Assembly: GCA_910577055.1 (NCBI GenBank)
Contig: CAJTKX010000001.1
Coordinates: 372,001 to 436,000, forward strand
Length of the DNA: 64,000 nt
Direction of reading: 5' to 3'
Source of the DNA: an uncultured Christensenella sp.
GTDB lineage: Bacteria; Bacillota; Clostridia; Christensenellales; Borkfalkiaceae
This document shows, piece after piece, positions 17,264 through 25,828 of this stretch. Both the position numbers and the translations under genes were made by a program. The notes beneath the pieces are model-generated. The model worked only from the letters and a program-made list of their open reading frames with translations. It ran no database searches and was not told where the DNA came from. Every line of letters begins with the position of its first letter. The stretch's first letter is position 1.

Positions 17264-17306
17264 ATTGAGTAAACTCATTGACTTTGTGAGTATCCTCAAT
17301 TATAAT
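17264..17306 (+). promoter_or_regulatory. Promoter with palindromic operator
   Basis: The arms ATTGAGTAAACTCA (17264-17277) and TGAGTATCCTCAAT (17287-17300) form a 12/14 inverted repeat. The 9-nt spacer holds the -35 hexamer TTGACT (17278-17283). A 17-bp spacer leads to TATAAT (17301-17306). The layout equals that at 9343-9384. Confidence 0.82.
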
Positions 17307-17326
17307 GTTATGTAAGGAGCAGAAAA

Positions 17327-17572
17327 ATGAAGAAAGAATGCGAAAATTGCGGAAATTTCACTCAATTTTATTCAAAAATAGACGGGCAGTATTTACAGAC
17401 GTCTTGCGGGCAGTGTTGGGCGAACAAAGATATTACGGGCTGCAAAGAAACTTGTGAAAATTGGGAAGTCAACTTTGTAAACAATAACCGTACGCAAGAC
17501 GAGCTTATAAAAGCGTTTGACGCAATGATTGCGAGTATAGGCGTTATTAAAGATAAATTGACCGAAAAATAA
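17327..17572 (+). CDS. Cys-rich small protein (putative zinc-binding)
   Basis: The 81 residues have six cysteines in the first ~45 positions (ECENCGN, then TSCGQC, then GCKETCENW), followed by a helical, charged C-terminus (TQDELIKAFDAMI). The cysteine spacing suggests one or two zinc knuckles. AAGGAG sits 8 nt before the ATG. The gene is under the palindromic promoter opposite the Xre repressor. No family recognised. Confidence 0.7.
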   Translation: MKKECENCGNFTQFYSKIDGQYLQTSCGQCWANKDITGCKETCENWEVNFVNNNRTQDELIKAFDAMIASIGVIKDKLTEK

Positions 17573-17586
17573 AACTTAATAACAAA

Positions 17587-17617
17587 CAGCCGCCCGCGCA
17601 AATTGCGCGGGCGGCTG
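17587..17617. terminator. Hairpin between convergent genes
   Basis: A 13-bp stem (CAGCCGCCCGCGC and complement) with an AAATT loop. No clear T-run follows, so strength is uncertain. Confidence 0.6.
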
Positions 17618-17646
17618 ATTAATATTAAGTGATGAACAAAGCGCGG

Positions 17647-19479
17647 TTACGCCAAGCCCTTTTTAAGCTTTGCGTTTGCCTTTGCGCGAAGCTCGGAATC
17701 CAAAATGCGTTTTCTTATACGAATAGATTTGGGGGTGACTTCCAAAAGCTCGTCGTCGCCTATAAATTCAAGGCATTCTTCAAGGCTCATTCTTTTAGGG
17801 GTTATAAGCCTTAACGCGTCGTCGCTTGCGCTTGAACGGGTGTTTGTCAAGTGCTTGGTTTTGCATACGTTCACGTTTATATCTTCGCTTTTGGGGCTTT
17901 CGCCTATTATCATACCCTCGTATACGGGCGTGCCCGCGCCGATAAACAACGTGCCCCTGCCTTGCGCGTTATACAGTCCGTAAGTTACCGCCTCGCCCGT
18001 TTCGAAAGCTATAAGCGAACCCGTGCTGCGGCGGGAAAGCTCGCCCTTGTAGGGCTGATACTCGAAGAATACGCTATTCATAACGCCCTCGCCCTTGGTC
18101 GAGGTGAGGAACTCCGACTTATAGCCGAAAAGTCCGCGAGCGGGGATAATAAATTCAAGCCGAGTGCGGCTGCCGATTGCCGACATATGCAAAAGCTCGC
18201 CCTTTCTGTTGCCCATACTTTGGAATACTGCGCCCGTAGCATCGTCGGGAACGTCTACGATAAGCCGCTCCATAGGCTCGTGCTTAACTCCGTCGATTTC
18301 CTTGAACATTACGCGCGGGGTAGAAACTTGGAACTCGTAACCTTCTCTTCGCATATTTTCGATAAGAATGGATAAGTGCATTTCGCCCCTACCGCAGACG
18401 CGGTAGCTATCCGCCGAACCCGTTTCCTCAACGCGCAACGAAACGTCCTTTAAAAGCTCCTTGAAAAGCCTATCGCGGAGGTGCCGCGTTGTGACCATTT
18501 TGCCCTCTTTGCCGGCAAAAGGACTGTCGTTGACAGAAAAAGTCATTTCGACCGTAGGCTCTGTAATTTTTACGAATTTGTGCGGCTCGACACAATCGGT
18601 TGCGCAGACGGTGTCGCCGATGTTGATTTTTTCAAGCCCAGAAAAGCATACGATATCGCCCGCACGAGCCGTTTCGCACTGTGCGCGTTGTAAGCCTTCA
18701 ATTTGATAAAGGTTGACTATTTTGCCCGACGTTTTCTGCTGAACGTTGTTGTAATTGCACACGGTTACGGCTTGTCCCGCTTTAACCGAGCCGCGCTCTA
18801 TTCTGCCGATACCTATTCGCCCGACGTAATCGTTATAGTCGATTGAAGATACAAGAATTTGCGTTGCGCCCTCATCGTCCACTTCCATAGGCTGAATGTG
18901 ATTTACTATCGTTTCGAAAAGTGGAGTTAAATCCTTGCCCCGTTCGTTTAAATCGAGCGTTGCCGTGCCGTCTCTGCCCGAGCACCACACCACGGGCGAC
19001 ATAAGTTGGTCGTCGGATGCGTCAAGCTCCAACAAAAGCTCTAAAATTTCGTCTTGAACCTCGTTAAGTCTTGCGTCGGGGCGGTCGATTTTATTTACTA
19101 CAATGATAAGGCGGTGACCCATTTCAAGCGCCTTTTGCATAACGAAACGGGTTTGCGGCATAGGTCCTTCCGCTGCGTCAACAAGTACAAGCACGCCGTT
19201 AACCATCATCATAACGCGCTCCACCTCGCCCGAAAAGTCGGCGTGCCCCGGAGTGTCCACAACATTGATTTTTACGCCGTTGTAGTGTATAGAGGTGTTT
19301 TTTGCGAGAATGGTTATACCCCTTTCACGCTCCAAATCGCCCGAGTCCATAACCCGCTCTTCCACAGACTGATTATCTCGGAAGGCGTGGCTTTGCTTTA
19401 ACATTGCGTCTACAAGCGTTGTTTTGCCGTGGTCAACGTGGGCTATTATCGCCACGTTTCTTAAATCTTCTCTTAGCAT
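17647..19479 (-). CDS. typA: Translational GTPase TypA/BipA
   Basis: The 610 residues are of the elongation-factor-G-like GTPase family that associates with the 70S ribosome and helps 50S assembly and stress adaptation. G1 is AHVDHGKTT, switch II/G3 is DTPGHADF and G4 is NKIDRP. The EF-G domain III/V-like regions and the BipA-specific C-terminus (KGEGVMNSVF, then GRGTLFIGAG) are present. The ribosome site AAGGA precedes the ATG. A terminator hairpin separates it from gpsA upstream. Confidence 0.96.
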   Translation of the reverse strand: MLREDLRNVAIIAHVDHGKTTLVDAMLKQSHAFRDNQSVEERVMDSGDLERERGITILAKNTSIHYNGVKINVVDTPGHADFSGEVERVMMMVNGVLVLVDAAEGPMPQTRFVMQKALEMGHRLIIVVNKIDRPDARLNEVQDEILELLLELDASDDQLMSPVVWCSGRDGTATLDLNERGKDLTPLFETIVNHIQPMEVDDEGATQILVSSIDYNDYVGRIGIGRIERGSVKAGQAVTVCNYNNVQQKTSGKIVNLYQIEGLQRAQCETARAGDIVCFSGLEKINIGDTVCATDCVEPHKFVKITEPTVEMTFSVNDSPFAGKEGKMVTTRHLRDRLFKELLKDVSLRVEETGSADSYRVCGRGEMHLSILIENMRREGYEFQVSTPRVMFKEIDGVKHEPMERLIVDVPDDATGAVFQSMGNRKGELLHMSAIGSRTRLEFIIPARGLFGYKSEFLTSTKGEGVMNSVFFEYQPYKGELSRRSTGSLIAFETGEAVTYGLYNAQGRGTLFIGAGTPVYEGMIIGESPKSEDINVNVCKTKHLTNTRSSASDDALRLITPKRMSLEECLEFIGDDELLEVTPKSIRIRKRILDSELRAKANAKLKKGLA

Positions 19480-19519
19480 ATAAAAGTCCTTAAAAGTATT
19501 AATTCAGTATAAAATTTTA

Positions 19520-19548
19520 ATACGATTGCTAAAAAATAGCAACCGTAT
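19520..19548 (-). terminator. Terminator after gpsA
   Basis: A 12-bp stem (ATACGGTTGCTA on the minus strand, one G-U pair) with a T-rich loop, followed by TAAAATTTTAT. Confidence 0.7.
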
Positions 19549-19561
19549 TTAAGGCGTTTTA

Positions 19562-20551
19562 TTAAAATTCGCTCTTTGTTTCGCGCTCAAATAATTTGAG
19601 AATTATATCCATACAAGTTTTTGCGCCGTCGCCGCCCTCAAATGCGCGGGAAAGGAAACAAGCTTCGTACACGGCGTGGGTTATAGGCAGTTCTATGCCG
19701 TACTTGTCGCCAAGCTCTTTCATCGCTTTTGCAGTCATAACGCCCTCGGCTAATTTTTCGAACTTCGCGCCGTGCGCCATCATTTCACCGTAGCGGCGGT
19801 TGTGAGAATACTCCGAAAACAGCGTTGTTTCATAGTCGCCGAGGTGCGCAAGACCGTATGCGGAGTTAAACTCGCCGCCCATAGCCTTGATAAGTTTGCC
19901 GACCTCGTACGCGCCTCTTGCCATTAAAGGTCCCTTTAAACTGACGTAACCGCTGCCGTCGAGAACGCCGGCCGCAATACCCAAAACGTTTTTTGCCGCC
20001 GCGCCGATTTCAGAACCGATTATATCGCTGCCGTAGTAAAAGCGAATTAAATTCGATTTGAAGCTGTCCGCGACGTACTTCTTCAAATCTTCGCCGTAAG
20101 CGTCGATTATCATACAGTTTGGTATGCCTTGCGTAAACGCTTGAATGTGCCCGGGTCCCACCCACACGGCGATTTTATCCTTTTCGATGCCGCTTTCTAT
20201 AAGAACTTCGGAAAGCCGCTTGCCCGTGGTTTCTTCGATGCCTTTCATACACAGCACGAAGATTTTGTCCTTGACGGGATAGCGGGTAACCTTTTGCATA
20301 AACCCGCGCAAGCCTTGCGCCGAAATCGATATTATGATGACATCGCTTTGCGTAACCGCTTCTTGCAAATCGCAAGTGAGTTTTATCGACTTATCCAAAG
20401 TGACGTACTCGTTTTTGCCCGTGGTTTTTAAAACTTCGTACGAATAGTCGCCCTCGGGTCCCCAACTTATGACTCGGTTTTTAAGCACGGTGGCTTGGTA
20501 CCAAGCGATAAACGAACCCCAACGTCCGCAACCCAAAACTGAAATTTTCAT
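19562..20551 (-). CDS. gpsA: NAD(P)H-dependent glycerol-3-phosphate dehydrogenase (divergent)
   Basis: The 329-residue Rossmann-fold protein begins MKISVLGCGRWGSF, where GxGxxG binds NAD(P). The C-terminal helical domain retains the catalytic-Lys motif AAKNVLGIAAGVLDG and the phosphate-binding HNRRYGE. It makes glycerol-3-phosphate for phospholipids. Several motifs differ from typical GpsA: GPGHIQAF replaces GPSFAEE, and SLKGPLMARGAYEV replaces the usual NTKAALITRGLAEM-type segment. It overlaps recR by 4 nt at the end of the mrnC-to-gpsA gene train. Confidence 0.82.
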   Translation of the reverse strand: MKISVLGCGRWGSFIAWYQATVLKNRVISWGPEGDYSYEVLKTTGKNEYVTLDKSIKLTCDLQEAVTQSDVIIISISAQGLRGFMQKVTRYPVKDKIFVLCMKGIEETTGKRLSEVLIESGIEKDKIAVWVGPGHIQAFTQGIPNCMIIDAYGEDLKKYVADSFKSNLIRFYYGSDIIGSEIGAAAKNVLGIAAGVLDGSGYVSLKGPLMARGAYEVGKLIKAMGGEFNSAYGLAHLGDYETTLFSEYSHNRRYGEMMAHGAKFEKLAEGVMTAKAMKELGDKYGIELPITHAVYEACFLSRAFEGGDGAKTCMDIILKLFERETKSEF

Positions 20552-21138
20552 ATACTTTTCCTCTCAGATAAAGCTCTTGACAAGGTTACCTCGTCTGTGT
20601 ATTCAAGCTCGCCGCCGACGGGAATGCCGTGGGCAAGACGCGTAACCTTAACGCCCAAGGGTTTTAAAAGTTTTGCAATATACATTGCGGTTGCCTCGCC
20701 CTCGACGTCGGGATTGGTAGCCATTATAACCTCTTGAACGGCGCCGTCAATGCGGGATAAAAGCTCTTTTATGCGAATGTCGTTGGGACCTATTCCGTCC
20801 ATAGGGCTGATTACGCCGTGAAGAACGTGGTAAGTTCCCTTAAACTCGTGCAGCTTTTCCATTGCAATAACGTCCTTAGGCTCCTTAACTACGCAAATAA
20901 CGGAGCTTTGACGGCGCTTACAAATTTCGCACTCGTCCTCTTCCGTGAAGTTGCCGCACACTTTGCAATAGCGTACCCTTTGCTTACAATAAACTATGCT
21001 TTCGGCAAATTCCTTAGCCTCAGCCTCTGTCATACCGATAATTTTGTAAGCGTAACGTTGGGCAGTCTTTTTGCCTACCCCCGGGAGCTTTGAAAATTGG
21101 TTGACTAATCTGCCGATAGGCTCGATAAACACGTCCAT
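20548..21138 (-). CDS. recR: Recombination protein RecR
   Basis: The 196 residues match RecR of the RecFOR gap-repair pathway: helix-hairpin-helix LPGVGKKTAQRYA, a zinc finger with CKVCGNF and CEICKRR, a Toprim domain (VVKEPKDVIAMEKL, then ATNPDVEGEATA) and a C-terminal Walker-B-like region. It lies directly after ybaB and dnaX, the classic dnaX-ybaB-recR order. Confidence 0.95.
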   Translation of the reverse strand: MDVFIEPIGRLVNQFSKLPGVGKKTAQRYAYKIIGMTEAEAKEFAESIVYCKQRVRYCKVCGNFTEEDECEICKRRQSSVICVVKEPKDVIAMEKLHEFKGTYHVLHGVISPMDGIGPNDIRIKELLSRIDGAVQEVIMATNPDVEGEATAMYIAKLLKPLGVKVTRLAHGIPVGGELEYTDEVTLSRALSERKSI

Positions 21139-21155
21139 AATTTATATCAACCCTT

Positions 21156-21524
21156 TTATATTAAGCCTTTACCCGCTTTCGCGTAAGGTCCCATTTTTTC
21201 CTCATACACGGCGTCGGCTTTTTTGTAACCGTCGTTTATTGCGGCCATAATCAAGTCTTCGAGCATCTCGACGTCGTCCTCGTCGGTAATATCGACAAGG
21301 GAAGAAAGCTTACTGCCGAACTCGACGCCGTTAATCATTTTTTTTGCGTTCATATAGACGACAACCGTTTCGTCGCCCTCGTCGCCGCCGCCCGAAAGCC
21401 CGACCACCTCGTAATCTTCAAGCTCGGCGTCGGCTTTTTGCATTTGCTCTTGCATTTTTTGAGCTTCTCTGAGCATATTCTGCATATTACCCATACCGCC
21501 CATTCCGCCTTTAAATCCTGCCAT
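21156..21524 (-). CDS. YbaB/EbfC nucleoid-associated protein
   Basis: The 122-residue member of the YbaB/EbfC family has a Gly/Met-rich N-terminus, a Met/Gln-rich helix (MLREAQKMQEQMQKADAEL), a beta core with SGGGDEGDE and VVVYMNAKK, and the C-terminal helix DLIMAAINDGYKKAD. It binds DNA as a dimer. It sits between dnaX and recR as in most bacteria. Confidence 0.92.
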   Translation of the reverse strand: MAGFKGGMGGMGNMQNMLREAQKMQEQMQKADAELEDYEVVGLSGGGDEGDETVVVYMNAKKMINGVEFGSKLSSLVDITDEDDVEMLEDLIMAAINDGYKKADAVYEEKMGPYAKAGKGLI

Positions 21525-21576
21525 AAATACACTCCTTTCGGGGATAGACCCCCATATATATTGAAGTTTCGATACT

Positions 21577-23238
21577 TTACTTAATTTCTATATCCGTTCC
21601 GTCGAAGTTTGTTTTAAGCTCCTTTAAAGCCCTTTCGTAGCCGCTTTCGCCTTTCTGCTTGAAGCGGACTTCGAACTCCGTCACGCCGAGTTCAAGTAAA
21701 ACTTCCGAAATGAATTTTGCGTTATCGGCACGGTTCAGCGATTTTAAAACCGCCTCGCTTTCGGTCAAAAGAATGAGCTTTTCACCCTCGAAAGCGTGGG
21801 CCAAATCCATACAAAGGGTAAAAAGAACTGCGTTTTTGCGCGTTGTGCGTAAAGCTTTTATAAATTTTGCGAAAACCTTATCCTTATCCGCACTGCCGAA
21901 GTTGGCTGCCGTAGGTTTGACGGGCAAACTATCGAAAATTTGCGGCTGTACGGCGCTTTCGTCTTTCTTGACGGAAGCCGCCGCGAAGGGGTCGTAGCCG
22001 TCGTCTTGTAAAACAACTTTCTTTGCGGGTCGAACCGGCTCGGGCTGAGGCGGCAAAACGGGCTTTTCAACCGCCTTATTAAGCGATACACCCCCTAATA
22101 TGTTGCGTTCAAGCGCATTTACCTTGCCGATTAGCGCATCTATATTATAGTCGGTTTGAGGCATAGAAGCCTTTAAAACCGCCGTTTCCAAAGTAATTCT
22201 GCCGCTTAGCGAATAGCGCATATCGGTTTCGGCTTTTGCAAGTATTTCGGTTACGCGCAAAAGCTTGTGCCCGTCCGCATTTTGCGCCGTGTCCTCTATA
22301 ATTTTATAGGTTTCGTCGGGCAAATTGACTATTTCCCGCGCGGTTTTGCAAACTTTTACTATCGTGCAATCGTTCAAAAATGAAAGCATATCCTTTATAA
22401 GTACGCCAACCCCCTTGCCCGTTGCAAGAATTTCTTCAACCGCAGCAAGCGCCGCCGAAGCGTCCTCTTTTAAGATACACCCGCATATATGTGCCACTTT
22501 CGCCCATTCCGCGCTGCCTAAAACGGCGTTAACGTCGTCATAAGTCAACTTCCCGCGCGAGTACGACGCGCACATATCGGCGATAGAAAGGCTGTCACGC
22601 GCGCTGCCCGCGCCCGCACGAGCTATGGCGGAAACTGCCGCGTCCTCGTACTCTTTGCCCGTCTTTTCGAATACCGATTTTATAAGTTCTTCCAAATCGT
22701 GTTGGGGTATCAGCTTGAAATCGAACCGCATACAGCGCGATAAAATGGTTGCGGGGATTTTCTGCGGCTCGGTGGTGGCAAGAATGAATACCGCATGGCG
22801 AGGAGGCTCTTCAAGCGTCTTTAAAACCGCATTGAACGCCGATTGCGTCAGCATATGCACCTCGTCGATGATATAAACCTTATATTTGCCCGCTACGGGC
22901 GGATACTGAACCTTTTCCCTTAAATCGCGCATTTCATCTACGCCGTTGTTTGACGCCGCGTCGATTTCGGAAATATCGAGGTTGGAACCGTTTGCAAGCG
23001 CGCGACAAGTTGCGCATTTTCCGCAAGGAGAAGCGTTTACGGGTGTTTCGCAATTTATCGCCTTTGCGAAAATTTTCGCAAGAGTGGTTTTACCCGTTCC
23101 GCGCGGACCGCAAAAGAGGTACGCGTGCCCCACTTTGTCGCTTTCTATCTGGTTTTTAAGTATGCGGACAATATGCTCTTGACGAACGATTTCATCGAAG
23201 TTCGTAGGTCTGAAAGTCCTATAAAACGCAAGATACAT
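21577..23238 (-). CDS. dnaX: DNA polymerase III subunit gamma/tau
   Basis: Clamp-loader ATPase. The ATG at 23238 (MYLAFYRTFRP) is preferred over an upstream TTG at 23247 because AAAGGAGG is correctly spaced for it. Walker A is GPRGTGKTT, zinc cysteines are in CGKCATC, sensor/Walker B is VYIIDEVHML, and SRC plus EEPP motifs are present. 553 residues. The C-terminal third is a tau-type region with a charged linker. It follows sigH with a 5-nt gap. Confidence 0.95.
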   Translation of the reverse strand: MYLAFYRTFRPTNFDEIVRQEHIVRILKNQIESDKVGHAYLFCGPRGTGKTTLAKIFAKAINCETPVNASPCGKCATCRALANGSNLDISEIDAASNNGVDEMRDLREKVQYPPVAGKYKVYIIDEVHMLTQSAFNAVLKTLEEPPRHAVFILATTEPQKIPATILSRCMRFDFKLIPQHDLEELIKSVFEKTGKEYEDAAVSAIARAGAGSARDSLSIADMCASYSRGKLTYDDVNAVLGSAEWAKVAHICGCILKEDASAALAAVEEILATGKGVGVLIKDMLSFLNDCTIVKVCKTAREIVNLPDETYKIIEDTAQNADGHKLLRVTEILAKAETDMRYSLSGRITLETAVLKASMPQTDYNIDALIGKVNALERNILGGVSLNKAVEKPVLPPQPEPVRPAKKVVLQDDGYDPFAAASVKKDESAVQPQIFDSLPVKPTAANFGSADKDKVFAKFIKALRTTRKNAVLFTLCMDLAHAFEGEKLILLTESEAVLKSLNRADNAKFISEVLLELGVTEFEVRFKQKGESGYERALKELKTNFDGTDIEIK

Positions 23239-23243
23239 AGGGG

Positions 23244-23798
23244 TCAATCCTCCTTTCGGTATAATTTTTCAAGCTTGGTTTTTGCGCGCGCCAAGGCGTT
23301 TGAAACGCTTTTTTGCGGTTTGCCGAGCGCGGCGGAAATTTCCGCGACGGACATACCGTCAAGCTGCATAACTATTGATTTAAATTCGGTAGAAGACAAT
23401 ATTTTGGAAATTTTCTGTAAAAACTCCCGTCTGTTTTCCCGTTTTATAACCTCGTCCTCGGGGCTTATAGGCGAAATTTCTTCCCCCACCTCCACGATTG
23501 GAACGAAGTTGTTCAAAGCCGCGTTTTTTGCGCCGAGGCTCTTTTTTATAGCGTCCAAAACAGCGTTTCTTATACAAGCGTAAGCATAGGTTGAAAAGTT
23601 TGCGCCGCCCGCTTCGAAGCCGTTAACGGCGGAGCAAAGCCCTACCATTCCCTCTTGCACCAAGTCTTCGTTTTCGCCGCCGTGTAAAAAGAATCTTGCG
23701 GCAATAGCTTGAACAAGGTTTGAGTATTTATTTAAAATTTCTTCAAGCGCACGCTTGTCTCCGCCGCGCGCCTTTATAATCAGTTCTTCGTCAGTCAT
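23244..23798 (-). CDS. sigH: RNA polymerase sigma factor, SigH (Spo0H)-like
   Basis: The 184-residue sigma-70-family protein has region 2 (NEDLVQEGMVGLCSAVNGF, then FSTYAYACIRNAVLDAIK) and region 4 (MSVAEISAALGKPQKSVSNALARAKTKL). It lacks region 3, as SigH does. The location rlmB-sigH matches the Bacillus cysS-mrnC-rlmB-yacP-sigH locus. SigH drives early stationary-phase and sporulation genes. It overlaps rlmB by 4 nt (ATGA). Confidence 0.82.
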   Translation of the reverse strand: MTDEELIIKARGGDKRALEEILNKYSNLVQAIAARFFLHGGENEDLVQEGMVGLCSAVNGFEAGGANFSTYAYACIRNAVLDAIKKSLGAKNAALNNFVPIVEVGEEISPISPEDEVIKRENRREFLQKISKILSSTEFKSIVMQLDGMSVAEISAALGKPQKSVSNALARAKTKLEKLYRKED

Positions 23799-24505
23799 CT
23801 TCTTCTAATCACTTCATAAACTGCAATACCGAGCGCAACCGACGCGTTTAGAGAATTTACCTTGCCGTGCAAAGGCAAAGACAAACAAAAATCGCATTTT
23901 TCGCGCGTAAGCCTCCTAACGCCGCTATCCTCGCCGCCGATAACCAAAGCGACGTTGCCCGATAAATCGGCTTTGTAAATATCGTTGCCGTCGGCTTCGA
24001 GCGCGTATAACCAATAACCCGCCTTTTTAAGCTCGTCAACGGCGTAGTTAATTGAGTTGACTTTGACAACGCGCATATGCTCCGCCGCGCCCGCGGATAT
24101 GCGTATAACCGCCTCGGTAACGCTTGCAGACTTGTTTGCGGGGATTATAACGCCGTCCGCCCCCGCGCACTCGGCAACTCTTATTATCGAGCCTAAATTG
24201 TGCACGTCCTCTATGCCGTCGCACAAAATTACCAAGCCGCCGTTTTCCTTTTTGGCGGAAATAATTTCGTCGAGAGAGGAATATTCGTAATCGGTGGAAA
24301 ATGCTATAACGCCTTGATGCCGCCCTTCGACGCTCTCTTTATCGAGGACTTTTTTATCCACGAACTGAACGCGCACGCCGTTTTTGCGCGCCTCGGCAAA
24401 GATTTTGTTAAGACTGCCTTGCGGGTTCTTCTCTAAAAGGAGTTTATCTATATTTTTATCTGTTTTAAGCAGCTCTAAAACCGCGTTTCTGCCCTCAGTT
24501 TTCAT
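23795..24505 (-). CDS. rlmB: 23S rRNA (guanosine-2'-O)-methyltransferase RlmB (TrmH/SpoU family)
   Basis: The 236-residue SPOUT methyltransferase has the knot motifs CDGIEDVHNLGSIIR, VIGGEDSGVRRL and LPLHGKVNSLNASVALGIA. The N-terminal SpoU substrate-binding domain is at residues 1-75 (EGRNAVLELL). The start is the ATG at 24505; a GTG three codons upstream is possible. It overlaps the end of mrnC, so the two are translationally coupled. Confidence 0.92.
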   Translation of the reverse strand: MKTEGRNAVLELLKTDKNIDKLLLEKNPQGSLNKIFAEARKNGVRVQFVDKKVLDKESVEGRHQGVIAFSTDYEYSSLDEIISAKKENGGLVILCDGIEDVHNLGSIIRVAECAGADGVIIPANKSASVTEAVIRISAGAAEHMRVVKVNSINYAVDELKKAGYWLYALEADGNDIYKADLSGNVALVIGGEDSGVRRLTREKCDFCLSLPLHGKVNSLNASVALGIAVYEVIRRR

Positions 24506-24893
24506 TTTTGTCACTCAATAATTCGTCAATTCTGTCGTATTTCCCCGTCAGATAAAGATAGCCCAAAAGCGCCTCGAACCCCGTTGAGTTATTATATTCG
24601 GCAACGGTGGCGTTTTTTGAACGTGTGGGTTTTTTTGCGTTTCTGCCGCGCTTGAAAATGGCAAGCTCCTCCTCGCTTAAAAGGGGCAAAATTCTATCCA
24701 AAAGAACGCTTTGACCGTGCGCCGATACCTCGGACGAGGAAAGCTTTTGCAACGTGCCCGTGGAGAAATCGTGCTCGGCAACAAGTTTTTCACGGACGTA
24801 AAGCGTATAGACAGCGTCGCCCACGAAAGCGAGCGTAACGGGGCTGATGTTTTTTGTTTTTTCTTCGGAAAGAGTCGTAAAAAATTTGAACAT
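24495..24893 (-). CDS. mrnC: Mini-ribonuclease III
   Basis: The 132-residue protein comprises only an RNase III catalytic domain without the dsRNA-binding domain (LAFVGDAVYTLYVREKL; later NSTGFEALLGYLYLTG). It matures 23S rRNA ends in Firmicutes. The ribosome site GAGGAG precedes the ATG. First gene of the mrnC-rlmB-sigH-dnaX-ybaB-recR-gpsA train, with a promoter in the region shared with cwlD. Confidence 0.92.
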   Translation of the reverse strand: MFKFFTTLSEEKTKNISPVTLAFVGDAVYTLYVREKLVAEHDFSTGTLQKLSSSEVSAHGQSVLLDRILPLLSEEELAIFKRGRNAKKPTRSKNATVAEYNNSTGFEALLGYLYLTGKYDRIDELLSDKNEN

Positions 24894-24913
24894 TAACCCA
24901 TTCTCCTCATTTT

Positions 24914-24942
24914 ATTTTAGCATACCCGCATAAAAATTGCAA
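24914..24942 (-). promoter_or_regulatory. SigA-type promoter of the mrnC operon
   Basis: On the minus strand TTGCAA (24942-24937), 17-bp spacer, TAAAAT (24919-24914), ~20 nt before the mrnC ATG. Confidence 0.6.
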
Positions 24943-24956
24943 TAATTCCATAGGAT
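24928..24956 (+). promoter_or_regulatory. Possible sporulation-sigma promoter of cwlD
   Basis: GCATAAA (24928-24934), 14-bp spacer, CATAGGAT (24949-24956), with the GTG start at 24962. It overlaps the divergent mrnC promoter and resembles the yabP site. Confidence 0.4.
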
Positions 24957-24961
24957 ATAGC

Positions 24962-25651
24962 GTGAAATTAATCTTTTTTAAAAAAAGCGTGGTTCTTGCC
25001 GTGTGTTTGATGGCTGCGGCGGGAATAATTATAGGCGTTTGTTGCGGCGTGGTGGCGGCAAGCACTTCCGCTACGGTTGAAAAAGTGATAGTTATAGACG
25101 CGGGGCACGGCGGAATAGACGCCGGCGTGCACGGCACGGCAACGGGCGCGAAAGAAAGCGACGTTAACCTTGCGATAGCAAAAAAATTGAAAGGGTATTT
25201 TGCGGGCGCGGGCTTTAAAACCGTTATGACGAGAAACGACAACGGCGGACTTTACGGGCTTGCGACAAAGGGCTTTAAAATGCGCGACATGAAAAAGCGC
25301 AAGCAAATTATCGAGGATAACAAAGCCGATATGGTAATATCCGTTCACCAAAATTCTTGCCCTATCCCGTCAAGGCGGGGCGCAACGGTGTTCTTCGATA
25401 AAGACAGCGACTGCGGCAAGGCGCTTGCCGACTTGATACAAGCGTCTTTAAACGGTATGGAAGAATGCGTACGGGAAAGCGCCGCGCTTGTAGGCGATTA
25501 TTATATGTTGAAGTGCACGCAAAACCCCTCCGTTATCGTTGAGTGCGGGTTTATGACCAACGCAGATGACGACAAGCTTTTAAACAGCGACGAGTATCAA
25601 GACAAAATAGCTTACGCGATTTTTAAGGGCGCGGTAAGCTATTACTCGTAA
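24962..25651 (+). CDS. cwlD: N-acetylmuramoyl-L-alanine amidase, CwlD-like
   Basis: The 229-residue zinc amidase of the Amidase_3 family has an N-terminal membrane/signal helix (residues 8-34). Zinc ligands are His49 (DAGHGG), Glu65 (AKESD) and His129 (SVHQN), and catalytic Glu194 is in VIVECGF. It is close in length and layout to CwlD, which removes peptides during spore-cortex muramic-lactam formation. The start GTG is used because it is first in frame after the promoter; no strong ribosome site is seen. Confidence 0.85.
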   Translation: MKLIFFKKSVVLAVCLMAAAGIIIGVCCGVVAASTSATVEKVIVIDAGHGGIDAGVHGTATGAKESDVNLAIAKKLKGYFAGAGFKTVMTRNDNGGLYGLATKGFKMRDMKKRKQIIEDNKADMVISVHQNSCPIPSRRGATVFFDKDSDCGKALADLIQASLNGMEECVRESAALVGDYYMLKCTQNPSVIVECGFMTNADDDKLLNSDEYQDKIAYAIFKGAVSYYS

Positions 25652-25665
25652 TTAACAGCATAACA

Positions 25666-25694
25666 GAAAGCGCGGACTGAAAGTCCGCGCTTTC
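25666..25694 (+). terminator. Terminator of cwlD
   Basis: A 13-bp stem (GAAAGCGCGGACT and complement) with a GAA loop and a T-rich tail. Confidence 0.85.
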
Positions 25695-25708
25695 TTCAAT
25701 TCGATTTT

Positions 25709-25817
25709 AACCTACGCACTAACCTTTGCCATATTACAGAATAACTACCACATTATTTCTTTTACATTACAAAGTTCGGCGCGTAGGTTGTTATGGAAAG
25801 CCCGAAATGTTCGGGGC
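25709..25817. other. Intergenic region with nested inverted repeats
   Basis: AACCTACGC (25709-25717) pairs with GCGTAGGTT (25781-25789) across a 63-nt loop. A second short hairpin (CCCGAA/TTCGGG, 25801-25815) follows and could end the minus-strand surface-protein transcript, though it lacks a T-run. A structured 3' UTR or small RNA is possible. Confidence 0.35.
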
Positions 25818-25828
25818 GTGCCACCTAA

